This document shows, piece after piece, positions 10,265-19,377 of a DNA stretch of 42,948 nt (its first letter is position 1; each line of letters starts with the position of its first letter). The position numbers were made by a program, and so were the translations under genes. Under the pieces are notes generated by a model. It saw nothing but the letters and a program-made list of their open reading frames with translations. It searched no databases and was not told the DNA's origin. Origin of the DNA: Bacteroidaceae bacterium. Lineage in GTDB: Bacteria; Bacteroidota; Bacteroidia; Bacteroidales; Bacteroidaceae. The stretch spans positions 1-42,948 of the forward strand of contig JAFXGX010000084.1 in assembly GCA_017536695.1 (NCBI GenBank), in the 5' to 3' direction.

Positions 10265-10284
10265 CAATAAAATATACACAGGAT

Positions 10285-11616
10285 ATGACAACACTTCTTA
10301 TTGTGACAATATCACTTCTGTTGGCGATGCTTGTAGTGGCGTCGCTCTACTGTATGCGTCTCTATGGCAGGAACGCGGCTTTTGAAAAGGAGAATGTTCT
10401 GCTCGGGGAGCAGCATGCACGTCTTGAGGAGGCTCTTCTCAAGAGCAATGATGAACTGCATACCTTGCATGCATTGCGCGAGGAACAGTTTGCGAGGATA
10501 GCTGTCCTCGAGAGCGAGAACAGCGCGCTCAATGAGCGCATCGAGGCGCAGAAAGAGCAGTTCAAGGCAGCTCTTGACCAGATGCGCCATGAATTCAGGA
10601 ACATGGCCAATGAGGCACTCCAGAAGAACACTGAACAGTTTAACCGACATTCGCAGGAAAGACTCGAGGCAGTGCTGCAACCTTTTGACAAGGACCTGCG
10701 GCTGTTCCGCGAGAAGGTCGAGAACTATTACAGCGAGGAGAGCAGGCAACGTTTCTCGTTGCAGGAGAACATCAAGAGCCTTGTCGAGGCCAACCGTCGA
10801 ATAAGCGATGAGGCAGTAAACCTTACCCGTGCAATAGCAGGAACCAACAACAACAAGTTTCAGGGCGATTGGGGCGAGACTATCCTTGAACAGATACTCG
10901 AGAACTCGGGGCTCATCGAGGGCGAGCAGTGGGAGCATCAGGTTACCCTGCGCGATGAGAAGGGTAGTGCAGCCCTTAACGAAGAGACAAACCGCACTAT
11001 GAAACCCGATGTCATTGTACATTTCCCGGGCAAGCGTGACATAATAATAGACTCCAAAGTGTCGCTCAAGGCATATATGGAGTATCTTGCCGCCGAGGAT
11101 GAAACGGTGCGTGCTGTGCACCTGAAAGAGCATGTTGCGAGTGTGCGCCGTCACATCGATGAACTTGCTGCCAAGCATTACAACAAATACAACAAAAACT
11201 CGCTCGATTATGTAATGCTCTTCATTCCCAACGAACCGTCATACTTTGTTGCCATGGAGGCCGACAATGCCTTGTGGAACTATGCTTACAAGAAAGGCAT
11301 AGTACTCATATCCCCGTCGAACCTAATTTCTACACTCTTTGTGGTAAACTCCCTGTGGACCCGCGAGCGTCAGCAGCGCGACGTGCAGCGCATTGTCGAC
11401 ACGGCGAATGCAATCTATGACAAGTTCGTTAATTTTGTCGATAACTTCGGCAAGATTGAAACTGCACTCGAGAAGGCACAAGAGGCATACGGCGAGGCAT
11501 TCAAGCAGCTGAAAACGGGCAAAGGCAACATAAGCAAACGCCTGGGTGAACTCAAGGAGATGGGTCTGCTGACAACGACAAAACAGCTCCCCGACAGGTT
11601 TGCCGGGGAAGAGTGA
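10285..11616 (+). CDS. rmuC: DNA recombination protein RmuC
   Basis: This 443-residue protein has an N-terminal membrane segment (LIVTISLLLAMLVVASLYCM), a long coiled coil (about residues 28-150, many E/L/A heptads) and the RmuC nuclease-like domain. Diagnostic stretches are NNKFQGDWGETILEQILENSGL, KPDVIVHFPGKRDIIIDSKVSLKAY and MLFIPNEPSYFVAME. The D-IIIDSKVS segment corresponds to a PD-(D/E)XK core. RmuC limits recombination between short inverted repeats in E. coli. It stands alone under its own promoter. Residual 3' sequence to 11796 contains no further gene. Confidence 0.95.
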   Translation: MTTLLIVTISLLLAMLVVASLYCMRLYGRNAAFEKENVLLGEQHARLEEALLKSNDELHTLHALREEQFARIAVLESENSALNERIEAQKEQFKAALDQMRHEFRNMANEALQKNTEQFNRHSQERLEAVLQPFDKDLRLFREKVENYYSEESRQRFSLQENIKSLVEANRRISDEAVNLTRAIAGTNNNKFQGDWGETILEQILENSGLIEGEQWEHQVTLRDEKGSAALNEETNRTMKPDVIVHFPGKRDIIIDSKVSLKAYMEYLAAEDETVRAVHLKEHVASVRRHIDELAAKHYNKYNKNSLDYVMLFIPNEPSYFVAMEADNALWNYAYKKGIVLISPSNLISTLFVVNSLWTRERQQRDVQRIVDTANAIYDKFVNFVDNFGKIETALEKAQEAYGEAFKQLKTGKGNISKRLGELKEMGLLTTTKQLPDRFAGEE

Positions 11617-11698
11617 ACGGTACTGTAAAATAAAACTGCTGAACAAATTTGCGTCAGAATATCGGAAAAGATTTCGCTTAATTACCGGATGCTCAGTG

Positions 11699-11729
11699 TT
11701 GCCCATATAGAAAATAAACATTAGATTTG
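11699..11729 (+). promoter_or_regulatory. Probable promoter of the DUF262 operon
   Basis: TAGATTTG (11722-11729) fits TAnnTTTG and is preceded by TTG (11699-11701) with a 20-base spacer. The start codon of the first DUF262 gene lies 68 bases downstream, leaving a short leader. Confidence 0.55.
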
Positions 11730-11796
11730 CAATAAGTGATATAGCAGTTTACGAAATATCCGAAATCGGCTTCTAATTTAACAGAATAAAACTAAC

Positions 11797-13299
11797 ATGA
11801 GTAATTTGACATTGTCAATAACTTCTATAGGTGATTTGCTTCTTCGCGAAACTATAACCAATGGCGGGGAACCAATCAAGGACGTAAATCTCTGTGTGCC
11901 AATTTATCAACGCCCATACAAGTGGACAGCCCGTAATGCCATACAATTGCTTGATGACATTATTGATGCCAAAAATCGCAATAAGGAAAGATACAGAGTC
12001 GGTACACTTATCCTTCATCAAACAAATAATAGGTATGATATAGTTGATGGTCAGCAACGTGCCATTACATTCTCGCTTCTCCTGAGTGCGTTGGGAGAAA
12101 AGAATATTGCATTCTTGCAACAGGAGATATATGATAATGAGTTCAATAACCATAATATTGCCAATAACTATAATGCGCTTTATCGGAGGGTCGGTTTAAA
12201 GTCGGAAGAAAGTGAACTGGCTGTAGAGCATCAACGGGAGATGGAGCGTCTCAAGGAATACATTGAGAATAGATGTGAGTTGATTGTTGTAATAACACCG
12301 GACATATCGGAAGCATTCCAGTTCTTTGATTCTCAGAATGCACGTGGAAAGGCTCTTTATCCTCATGATTTGTTGAAAGCATACCATCTTCGCGAAATGA
12401 ATGATATTAGTGAGGACGAGACAGAAAAAATTGTAAGGGGTTGGGAACAGGTCTCACAACGTGGTTTAGCTGATTTTTTTGGCAATTACCTATATCGCAT
12501 CAAAGAATGGGTAAATGGTAACAAGGCAACTGTTTTGAATGAACATAATATCCATATTTTCAAAGGTATTACACGTTCTGCGAGAACACCTTATGCACAA
12601 TTCTATAAAAGTGCATATTGCTATGCAGATATGGTTAACTCCTCTGCTATGCCTTTTGTTTCCGGTACTCAGAATGTAAATGCATTTCAGCTGAACACTC
12701 CTGTAATTGCCGGAAAACCATTCTTTGAATATACAAAACACTATTATAACATATTAAAGGATATTCAGAATAACAACAAGTATGAGGGGTTCTATATCAA
12801 TGACAATATTATAGTCAAAACATTGGACCGACATTTCAAAAGAGGAAAAGGTAATAGTATAACGCGCCTCCTGTTCGATACCTCGGTTCTGCTTTACGTT
12901 GATAGATTCTGTCCAGAAGCATATCCGACAAAAGAAGATATGGAACTGTTTGAACAGTTTGTTGTATATGCATTTATTTGGGCATATTCATTGAGAGCTC
13001 AATACACAAACCTCGGTTGGCTTTCTGCACAGAATTACATTATGGGGTTGAGTGATAAGATCAACGCATTCAATATGTATCAGCTGATTTCCAATCAAGA
13101 TACACCAACCTCCTTATTGAGCGCTTTGGCAGACAAACTGAATCCTCTGTCAAATGGTGACATCAAAGATGGCTGGGCGCGGGAATGCTATGAATATAGT
13201 GGCAGTGGCAAAACATTGAAGAGTTTAAGGGATGAGAATGACGGTGTGTATGAAAATTATCTTTATTTCTTTCAAATAAATGGTTTCTATAAAAATTAA
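11797..13299 (+). CDS. DUF262 domain protein (GmrS-like), first gene of defence-type pair
   Basis: The 500-residue protein has the DUF262/ParB-like NTPase signatures: VPIYQRPYKW (34-43), YRVGTLIL (66-73), DIVDGQQRAIT (81-91, DGQQR core) and FDSQNARGKALYPHDLLKAY (177-196). The last corresponds to FxxxNxRGxxLxxxDLLKA of GmrS-type subunits. The remaining C-terminal half is helical and I see no HNH motif. In GmrSD type IV restriction systems the DUF262 part binds and hydrolyses NTP while DUF1524 cuts modified phage DNA. The stop codon overlaps the ATG of the next gene (TAATG), so the two are translated together. The gene is clearly AT-richer than rmuC upstream and the nitroreductase downstream, suggesting horizontal acquisition. 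Confidence 0.88.
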   Translation: MSNLTLSITSIGDLLLRETITNGGEPIKDVNLCVPIYQRPYKWTARNAIQLLDDIIDAKNRNKERYRVGTLILHQTNNRYDIVDGQQRAITFSLLLSALGEKNIAFLQQEIYDNEFNNHNIANNYNALYRRVGLKSEESELAVEHQREMERLKEYIENRCELIVVITPDISEAFQFFDSQNARGKALYPHDLLKAYHLREMNDISEDETEKIVRGWEQVSQRGLADFFGNYLYRIKEWVNGNKATVLNEHNIHIFKGITRSARTPYAQFYKSAYCYADMVNSSAMPFVSGTQNVNAFQLNTPVIAGKPFFEYTKHYYNILKDIQNNNKYEGFYINDNIIVKTLDRHFKRGKGNSITRLLFDTSVLLYVDRFCPEAYPTKEDMELFEQFVVYAFIWAYSLRAQYTNLGWLSAQNYIMGLSDKINAFNMYQLISNQDTPTSLLSALADKLNPLSNGDIKDGWARECYEYSGSGKTLKSLRDENDGVYENYLYFFQINGFYKN

Positions 13300-15341
13300 T
13301 GGCTATGAAAGATTTGAAAACCATATTAGAAGAATGTTCAATTTATGATATATATTTCTCTAATAGAGGGAATTCTATATTATATAAGATACCCATTTAT
13401 CAGCGGAATTATGCCTGGGAACGTGAAGAGATATATGCATTGATAAAAGACGTATATGATTCGTTGGGGAAATCGGTTTATTATATAGGAACTCTTGTCA
13501 CATACAAACGTGAAGAGAATATTTTTGAGGTTATAGATGGTCAACAGCGACTGACAACAATCTATATTATCCTGAAGGCTCTGGGTGTAGAAACGATTCC
13601 AAATCATCTCACTTATTCTGCAAGAAAAGTTTCAGCGGCAACCATAGAAAATATGCCTGAGTTCGGGGAAGAAAACGACATGGGTATTCTCCATGGCTTC
13701 CATTATGCCCAAGAGGCTCTCAATGATATTGTCGGTCACAATAAGGCAGCATTGGCTGCGTTCAAGTTTTATTTCTTGAACAATGTTCATATTGTCCATT
13801 ACCGGGTACCTAATGATGTGGATTTGAATCATTATTTTGAGGTTATGAACTCTCGTGGTGAACAGCTGGAAAAACACGAAATAGTAAAAGCGAAACTCTG
13901 TGCACAGTTAATAGGTGACAATGTCGCAATGGAGAAATTCAGTCGTATATGGGAAGCCTGTAGCGATATGAGTTTTTATATTCAGCAGAAACTTCCTGAT
14001 ATGACAAGTGTTTTCGGTAAAACGATGGATAGTTTCGATATTGAGTCTTTCGACAAGTTCCCAAATTCAAATGAGGGCTCCTCTTCATTATTTGGAAAGA
14101 AAACTATTTCAGAACTTTTGGCCATTCCTGTAAAAAAACTGGAGAAGGTTGATGAATATGATCTGAGCGATCGTTTTCAACCAATAATCGATTTCCCTAA
14201 TTTCCTCTTGATTGTCCTTAAAATTACAAGGGTACGGAACGAAAAATGTGATTTTAATCCTTTGAGTTTTACTCTTGATGATAAAGAACTTATTAAAGAG
14301 TTTGACAAGATTGATCTTACTCCAGAGTTTGTTAAGGACTTTGCATACAATCTCCTTTTGGCTAAGTATTATCTCGATAACTACATGATACATCACACTG
14401 ATGGTGTGGATAGAGCAACCGAGAATCCATGGAAGTTGCAATACTATTTCAGGAAAGGCAATAATGCTGTATATTTTAAAGATTTGTACGATGATAAATC
14501 ATTACAGAACGAAGCGGTTCAATTGTTGTCCATGTTTGAGGTGGCATTCACTCCGAAGCAACGAAAGAACTATTTGTTCTATTGTCTACTCCATTTGTTT
14601 GAAGAATCTGATCTTTACAAATATGTGGAGTTCTTGAGGAACCTTGCTGATAAGTATTTTTTCGATGTATATCTCGATACAGGTAAACTCAATGATATAA
14701 ATCAACCTAAACCGAATAGTTTTGATGAGGCTATTCTTGATTGTACCAAATTGAATATAAAGTTGGAGAATGTGAATAGAGATTTTAATGCGGTTTACCC
14801 GGTCGGCTCATATAATATTCCGCTGTATGTGTTCAACTATACAGACTATAAGCTTTGGAAAAAATATGCTGATGAACTCCGAGGTAACAAAGCTAAGAAG
14901 GGCTCTTATAATCGAAAAGCGTTTTTCGACGCATTAGGTTGCAGTGATTTTGAGTTGGATGCCTTTAATAACTTCTATTTCTCTCGAACAAGAAAAAGTT
15001 TGGAGCATTACTATCCACAGGCCAAAGCTGGGGATAACTGGCCAATTAGTACGCAGGATATAAACTGCTTTGGAAATTTTGCTATGATTGGCTCAGATGC
15101 AAATAGCTCTGGATCTAACTGGAATCCAATTGATAAAAAGAACCGTTATCTTGATACGAAGTCCAATCAGGTGAGCGTAGCTTCTCTAAAATTCCGGATT
15201 ATGTTGCAGATGTGCCAAGATAATTACGATGAAGGAATTAAAAATGATGACCTGAAACGTCCATTTGGCCTGGAATGGAATGTCAGAGATATGCTTCTGC
15301 ATCAAAAGAAAATGTTGGAGATTATAATGAAGGTCCAATAA
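13299..15341 (+). CDS. DUF262-DUF1524 fusion protein (GmrSD-like)
   Basis: The 680-residue protein starts with IPIYQRNYAWEREEI (31-45), YYIGTLV and FEVIDGQQRLTT (77-87), the canonical DUF262 core, and has FEVMNSRGEQLEKHEIVKAKL near residue 185. The C-terminal region holds SLEHYYPQ (His570), then DINCFGNFAMIGSDANSSGS and a following NPIDKKNRYL. This matches the H...GN...N...K layout of DUF1524, a His-Me/HNH-type nuclease. The middle of the protein is a helical linker. It is therefore the likely effector of the pair, with the nuclease activity against phage DNA inferred from GmrSD. It is AT-rich like its partner. The start is fixed by the one-base overlap with the upstream stop. Confidence 0.87.
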   Translation: MAMKDLKTILEECSIYDIYFSNRGNSILYKIPIYQRNYAWEREEIYALIKDVYDSLGKSVYYIGTLVTYKREENIFEVIDGQQRLTTIYIILKALGVETIPNHLTYSARKVSAATIENMPEFGEENDMGILHGFHYAQEALNDIVGHNKAALAAFKFYFLNNVHIVHYRVPNDVDLNHYFEVMNSRGEQLEKHEIVKAKLCAQLIGDNVAMEKFSRIWEACSDMSFYIQQKLPDMTSVFGKTMDSFDIESFDKFPNSNEGSSSLFGKKTISELLAIPVKKLEKVDEYDLSDRFQPIIDFPNFLLIVLKITRVRNEKCDFNPLSFTLDDKELIKEFDKIDLTPEFVKDFAYNLLLAKYYLDNYMIHHTDGVDRATENPWKLQYYFRKGNNAVYFKDLYDDKSLQNEAVQLLSMFEVAFTPKQRKNYLFYCLLHLFEESDLYKYVEFLRNLADKYFFDVYLDTGKLNDINQPKPNSFDEAILDCTKLNIKLENVNRDFNAVYPVGSYNIPLYVFNYTDYKLWKKYADELRGNKAKKGSYNRKAFFDALGCSDFELDAFNNFYFSRTRKSLEHYYPQAKAGDNWPISTQDINCFGNFAMIGSDANSSGSNWNPIDKKNRYLDTKSNQVSVASLKFRIMLQMCQDNYDEGIKNDDLKRPFGLEWNVRDMLLHQKKMLEIIMKVQ

Positions 15342-15597
15342 TTAACTCAAGTCACTACTGTATATTTCGTAAATAACCATTATTCCAGTATGTTCGTAAA
15401 ATTCTGCAAACGGGTGCAAAACGTTTTTTTACATGCGATAAAGCGGGTTGAGTATATCTTATGCGATTTAACAGCTTTTTAAAGCAGCTTCTTGAATGAT
15501 TGCAACTCCTGTGCTTTTTAACAAAAAATAATCCAATTTCTTGGTGTTTTGGTGTGGAAGCTTGTTATATTCGCAGTGTAACTGTAATAATGAAATT

Positions 15598-16284
15598 ATG
15601 AGATATATTAAGAGTATTGTTTGTGGCCTCTCTCTGTTGGCTGCAGTGTCATGTGGTAATGGTGGAGAGCAGGCTGCTTTATGCAGCAACAAGTGTGGTG
15701 CCGAAGCCGGGGAGTGTACGGCAGTCGAGTGCACCTGTGATTGCAGCGAGAAGGCTGAAGGGAATGCTGTGATAGAGAACATCATGTCGCGCCGCAGCAT
15801 ACGCAAGTACAGGGATGAGCCTGTCTCTCGCGAGGTCATGCATGAGATTGCTTTGTGTGGAATAAACGCTCCCAACGGGCAGAACAAGCAGTCGTGGGAG
15901 GTGCGCATCGTGGACAATCCTGAATTCCAGAATGAGATTAAGGCGGTAATGGCTGCTGCGGGAGGCGAGCGTGCTGCGGGCTGTTTCTACAATGCTCCTG
16001 TGTGGGTGTTCATCGCACGTGACAATGGCTATGATTTCTCTACAATCGATTGTGGCCTGCTTGCCGAGAACATGATGCTGTCGGCTCATTCTCTTGGAGT
16101 AGGTTCTGTGTGTCTGGGCAGTCCGGTGCGCTTTATCCTTACAAGCCCCCGGAAAGATAAGGTTCTCTCTAAACTGGGTTTCAGCGAGGGGTATGAGCTC
16201 TGTCTGTGCATTGCATTCGGTTATCCCGATGAGACGCCGGCAGCAAAGCAACGTGATATTAATAAGGTAAAGTTTATTGATTGA
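15598..16284 (+). CDS. Nitroreductase-family lipoprotein with Cys-rich linker
   Basis: I choose the ATG at 15598 (MRYIKSIVCGLSLLAAVSC) because it gives a lipoprotein signal with lipobox AVSC; the longer TTG-initiated frame from 15541 adds residues unlike a signal. After the lipidated Cys comes a short linker with six more cysteines (LCSNKC, GECTAVEC, TCDC). The nitroreductase fold follows from SRRSIRKYRDEPVS, with APNGQNKQSWEVRIVD and SLGVGSVCLGSP as FMN-binding blocks and LCIAFGYPDETP near the end. The enzyme should be an FMN-dependent oxidoreductase anchored on the periplasmic side or the outer membrane, unusual for this family. The next gene starts 4 bases after the stop. Confidence 0.88.
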   Translation: MRYIKSIVCGLSLLAAVSCGNGGEQAALCSNKCGAEAGECTAVECTCDCSEKAEGNAVIENIMSRRSIRKYRDEPVSREVMHEIALCGINAPNGQNKQSWEVRIVDNPEFQNEIKAVMAAAGGERAAGCFYNAPVWVFIARDNGYDFSTIDCGLLAENMMLSAHSLGVGSVCLGSPVRFILTSPRKDKVLSKLGFSEGYELCLCIAFGYPDETPAAKQRDINKVKFID

Positions 16285-16288
16285 TTCT

Positions 16289-16903
16289 ATGAAAGTTCTT
16301 CTTATAAACGGTAGTCCGCGCAAGGCGGGCAATACTTTCCGTGCCTTGACGGAGGTTGCAAATACGCTGGAGTCGTTGGGCGTTGAGAGTGAGATTGTAC
16401 ACATAGGTCCTGTAGCGGTGCAGGGTTGCATAGCCTGCTTCCGTTGCAAAGGGCTTGGGCGTTGCGTATTCAATGACACCCCTTATGTTACCATACGCGA
16501 GAAGATTGAGAGTGCCGATGGTCTAATAGTGGGTTCTCCTGTATATTATGCGGGGCCAAACGGCTCGCTCTGTGCGTTGCTCGACAGGCTTTTCTTTTCG
16601 AGCAAGCAGCATCTGCAGTATAAGCCGGCTGCGGCTGTGGCTGTATGCCGAAGGGGTGGTGCGAGTGCGACATTCGACCGCCTGAACAAATATTTTACAA
16701 TAAGCAACATGCCTGTGGTACCGTCGCAATATTGGAACAGCGTACATGGTCTCATACCTGGTGATGTGGAGCAGGATGCCGAGGGATTGCAGACAATGCG
16801 TACTCTTGCACGCAACATGTCATGGATGCTTAAGGCACTCAATGCCCCAGGCGTGGAGCGCCCCGAAAGGGAGGAACCTGTATCGACAAGTTTTGTACGA
16901 TAG
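16289..16903 (+). CDS. Flavodoxin-fold NAD(P)H-dependent FMN reductase with Cys cluster
   Basis: The ATG at 16289 gives MKVLLINGSPRKAGNTFRAL, the FMN phosphate-binding loop of the NADPH-dependent FMN reductase family; a TTG four codons upstream overlaps the previous gene and is less likely. VQGCIACFRCKGLGRC (about 50-65) is the cysteine motif seen in iron-sulfur flavoproteins and related reductases, and GLIVGSPVYYAGPNGSLCALLDR is the second flavin-contact segment. About 204 residues, cytoplasmic. With the nitroreductase 4 bases upstream it forms a two-gene redox operon; electron transfer between them would have to cross the membrane, so a direct partnership is not certain. Confidence 0.88.
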   Translation: MKVLLINGSPRKAGNTFRALTEVANTLESLGVESEIVHIGPVAVQGCIACFRCKGLGRCVFNDTPYVTIREKIESADGLIVGSPVYYAGPNGSLCALLDRLFFSSKQHLQYKPAAAVAVCRRGGASATFDRLNKYFTISNMPVVPSQYWNSVHGLIPGDVEQDAEGLQTMRTLARNMSWMLKALNAPGVERPEREEPVSTSFVR

Positions 16904-16967
16904 ATTGCGGATTTATGAGGAACTGTCGGGTGGGCTGACCCTGCTCCTGCAACGTAAACTTTATACA

Positions 16968-17017
16968 TTTCTCAAATGACAACGGGCGCCAATTGGCGCC
17001 CGTTGTCATTTGAGAAA
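16968..17017. terminator. Perfect 50-nt palindrome, bidirectional terminator
   Basis: Two exact 25-nt complementary arms centred at 16992/16993 (core GACAACGGGCGCC), with TTT at the left end and AAA at the right end. It separates the converging FMN reductase and GH20 genes. Confidence 0.88.
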
Positions 17018-17023
17018 ATCTTA

Positions 17024-19342
17024 TCAGTTGATTTCCAGCTCATCAACAAAGATGAATGCAGGGTTACCCACACCGGGGTGCCATGCCGGCATGTCACGGT
17101 CGGACAGTGCCTTTACCTTTACGTAGCGTGCCTTGACGGGCTCGAACTCAACCTTGTGACTATATATTCTGTTCTCATCTTCAGCGGTCAGGTCGGGGTA
17201 TGTCTGGTCGAACACTTCGGTAAAATTCTCGCCGTCATCCGAAACGGATACGGTGATGCCCAGTACGTCGAAGACCCAATCGCCCTTGTCAACGCTTGTG
17301 TTGAACTGTACATTGCTTATCTCCTCCTGCTGCTTGAGGTCAATGACTGCCTCAAGGTCGGTAAGGCAGAATCCCAACCAACGGCCTGTGCGGTAGTTGG
17401 GGTTACCTTTGAGACCATCGACAAGTGTGATGTCGCCCTTAAAGGTGTAGTTCCTGTGGATTGGCTGAAGGAGTTTGATGGGCTTTGCAGTGGCCTTGCT
17501 GAATGTAATCTCCTCGCTGAAGAGGCGTGTCTCGCCGCGCTCGCCGATTCCTTTCGCCTTGAGCGTGCAGCTCTCCTTTATTTCGAGCACTCCGTCGCAC
17601 TTAGCCGATGCTGTCGTAGGCTCGCTGCCGTCGAGCGTGTAGTAAACAGGAATGCCGTCGAGTGTAGTCAGGTTGACTGTTATAACGCCTTTCTCGGTGT
17701 CAACGCCGAACTCTTCCTCGATGTCGAGGATGTGCTTCGCGTAGTTATACTGCTTTTTATCATAAAGCTTTAGCAATGGCAGCAGACGCTGCTTGAAGTC
17801 GTTGAAGTCCTTGTTCTCGGGCTTGCACCACTGTACCTCGCAGAGGGCAGCCATACGTGGCAACTCCATATACTCTACATGGCTGTATGTGGGAACATAC
17901 TCGCTCCAGAGGTTTGCCTGGACGCCGATGATGTGTTTCTGAATGTCAATGGAGAGGGTATCGTTGATGGGCTCGAACGAGTATACCTTCTCTACCGGTA
18001 CGAATCCGCCGATAGCCAATGGCTCATTGTCGGTGTACTTGGTCTGGTAGTAGTCGAAATACATGAATGTGGTAGGTGACATTATGCAGTCGTGACCTTG
18101 CTTTGCAGCCTCGATTCCACCCTCTACGCCACGCCATGAATGAACAGTGGCATTTGGTGCGAGACCACCCTCAAGGATTTCATCCCAACCGATAATCTGA
18201 CGTCCCTTGCCGTTGAGGAACTTCTCGGCATGGTTGATTACGAAACTCTGAAGATACATTTCGGCGCTGTGCTTGTCATCGCCCTTTATTCCCAGTGCTT
18301 TTATGCGGGCCTGGCACTTGGGGCACTTCTCCCACTGTGTCTTGGGGCACTCGTCGCCGCCTATGTGTATGTACTCAGACGGGAACACCTCGATGACCTC
18401 GCTCAGCACGTCCTCGATGAACGACAGGGTAGCGTCGTTGCCTGCGCAGAGCACGTTGTCCGATACTCCCCACATTTTCCAAACCTCGTACGGGCCGCCT
18501 GTACAGCCATATTCAGGGTATGCTGCAAGAGCTGCCTGCATGTGGCCGGGAAGGTCAATCTCCGGGATTACCGTTATGTGGCGCTCTGCTGCATACTCAA
18601 CAATCTCGCGGCACTCCTCCTGTGTGTAGAAGAAAGGACCGTAGTGTTTGCCGTCATACTCGGGGCTGTTGCGTCCGATGACGGTCTCATCGCGCTCTGC
18701 AGCGACGGTAGTGAGCTTTGGGTACTTCTTTATCTCGATGCGCCAACCCTGGTCATCGGTCAGGTGCCAGTGGAAACGGTTGAGGTTGTGGAGTGCGAGC
18801 ATGTCGACGAAGCGCTTGATTGAATCGGTGGTAAAGAAGTGACGCGATACGTCAAGGTGTGCGCCACGGTACGAGAAACGTGGGTAGTCGTTGATTGTGA
18901 CTGCCGGTAGGTGTATCTCGCCGCCCTCGACAATGGGGAGTGCCTTGCGCAGCGTCTGCATACCGTAGAATACGCCTGCAGGTGTCGCACCTGTAATCTC
19001 GATGCCGTCGGCTGTCACGTTCATGGCGTAAGCCTCGGCATTGTCGCTGATTTCACCGGTCTTCAGTGTGATTGCGTTCTCGCACTTTACGTCTGTGACA
19101 GTCAGCTCAAGGGCTGTCTTCTCCTTGATGAATTCGGCAAGGAACTCGGCATTACGCTTCATCTCGGCATCTCCCTCGTATACGATGGCTGTGGTGCCGC
19201 TTAATGTGAATCCGTCGGCTTGCACTTCAACAATCTCCTGTGGAAGAGGCACGATACGGTAATCGGCTGTAGGCTGTTGCCTGTCGCTGCATGAGAGCAA
19301 CCCGCAACAGATGAACAGCGCTGCAAATAGTTTCTTTTTCAT
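17024..19342 (-). CDS. Beta-N-acetylhexosaminidase, GH20
   Basis: The ATG at 19342 gives MKKKLFAALFICCGLLSC, a lipoprotein signal peptide; a longer frame to 19417 overlaps the upstream gene and is rejected. The 772-residue enzyme has a GH20 N-terminal beta/alpha domain (about 30-150), then the TIM barrel with YRGAHLDVSRHFF, HWHLTDDQGWRIEI, PEIDLPGHMQAALAAYPE and the catalytic pair in HIGGDE (Asp330-Glu331). C-terminal parts include a chitobiase-like beta domain (GIPVYYTLDGSEPT) and an F5/8-type domain (about 640-772, ending with ARYVKVKAL). It should remove terminal GlcNAc/GalNAc from host glycans or chitooligosaccharides at the cell surface or periplasm. It is 35 bases downstream of the FKBP gene on the same strand. 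Confidence 0.96.
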   Translation of the reverse strand: MKKKLFAALFICCGLLSCSDRQQPTADYRIVPLPQEIVEVQADGFTLSGTTAIVYEGDAEMKRNAEFLAEFIKEKTALELTVTDVKCENAITLKTGEISDNAEAYAMNVTADGIEITGATPAGVFYGMQTLRKALPIVEGGEIHLPAVTINDYPRFSYRGAHLDVSRHFFTTDSIKRFVDMLALHNLNRFHWHLTDDQGWRIEIKKYPKLTTVAAERDETVIGRNSPEYDGKHYGPFFYTQEECREIVEYAAERHITVIPEIDLPGHMQAALAAYPEYGCTGGPYEVWKMWGVSDNVLCAGNDATLSFIEDVLSEVIEVFPSEYIHIGGDECPKTQWEKCPKCQARIKALGIKGDDKHSAEMYLQSFVINHAEKFLNGKGRQIIGWDEILEGGLAPNATVHSWRGVEGGIEAAKQGHDCIMSPTTFMYFDYYQTKYTDNEPLAIGGFVPVEKVYSFEPINDTLSIDIQKHIIGVQANLWSEYVPTYSHVEYMELPRMAALCEVQWCKPENKDFNDFKQRLLPLLKLYDKKQYNYAKHILDIEEEFGVDTEKGVITVNLTTLDGIPVYYTLDGSEPTTASAKCDGVLEIKESCTLKAKGIGERGETRLFSEEITFSKATAKPIKLLQPIHRNYTFKGDITLVDGLKGNPNYRTGRWLGFCLTDLEAVIDLKQQEEISNVQFNTSVDKGDWVFDVLGITVSVSDDGENFTEVFDQTYPDLTAEDENRIYSHKVEFEPVKARYVKVKALSDRDMPAWHPGVGNPAFIFVDELEIN

Positions 19343-19377
19343 AGTCAATATGGTTTGGTTATAATGGTTTGTTATGG

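Noticed and set aside
10312-11178. 288-codon minus-strand frame inside rmuC
   Set aside because: Antisense to the conserved coiled coil and nuclease domain; composition reflects the other strand.
16976-17773. 265-codon plus-strand frame overlapping the GH20 gene
   Set aside because: Antisense to the C-terminal domains of a clear GH20 enzyme; no family resemblance.
18140-18823. 227-codon plus-strand frame in the GH20 gene
   Set aside because: Antisense to the catalytic barrel including the HIGGDE site.
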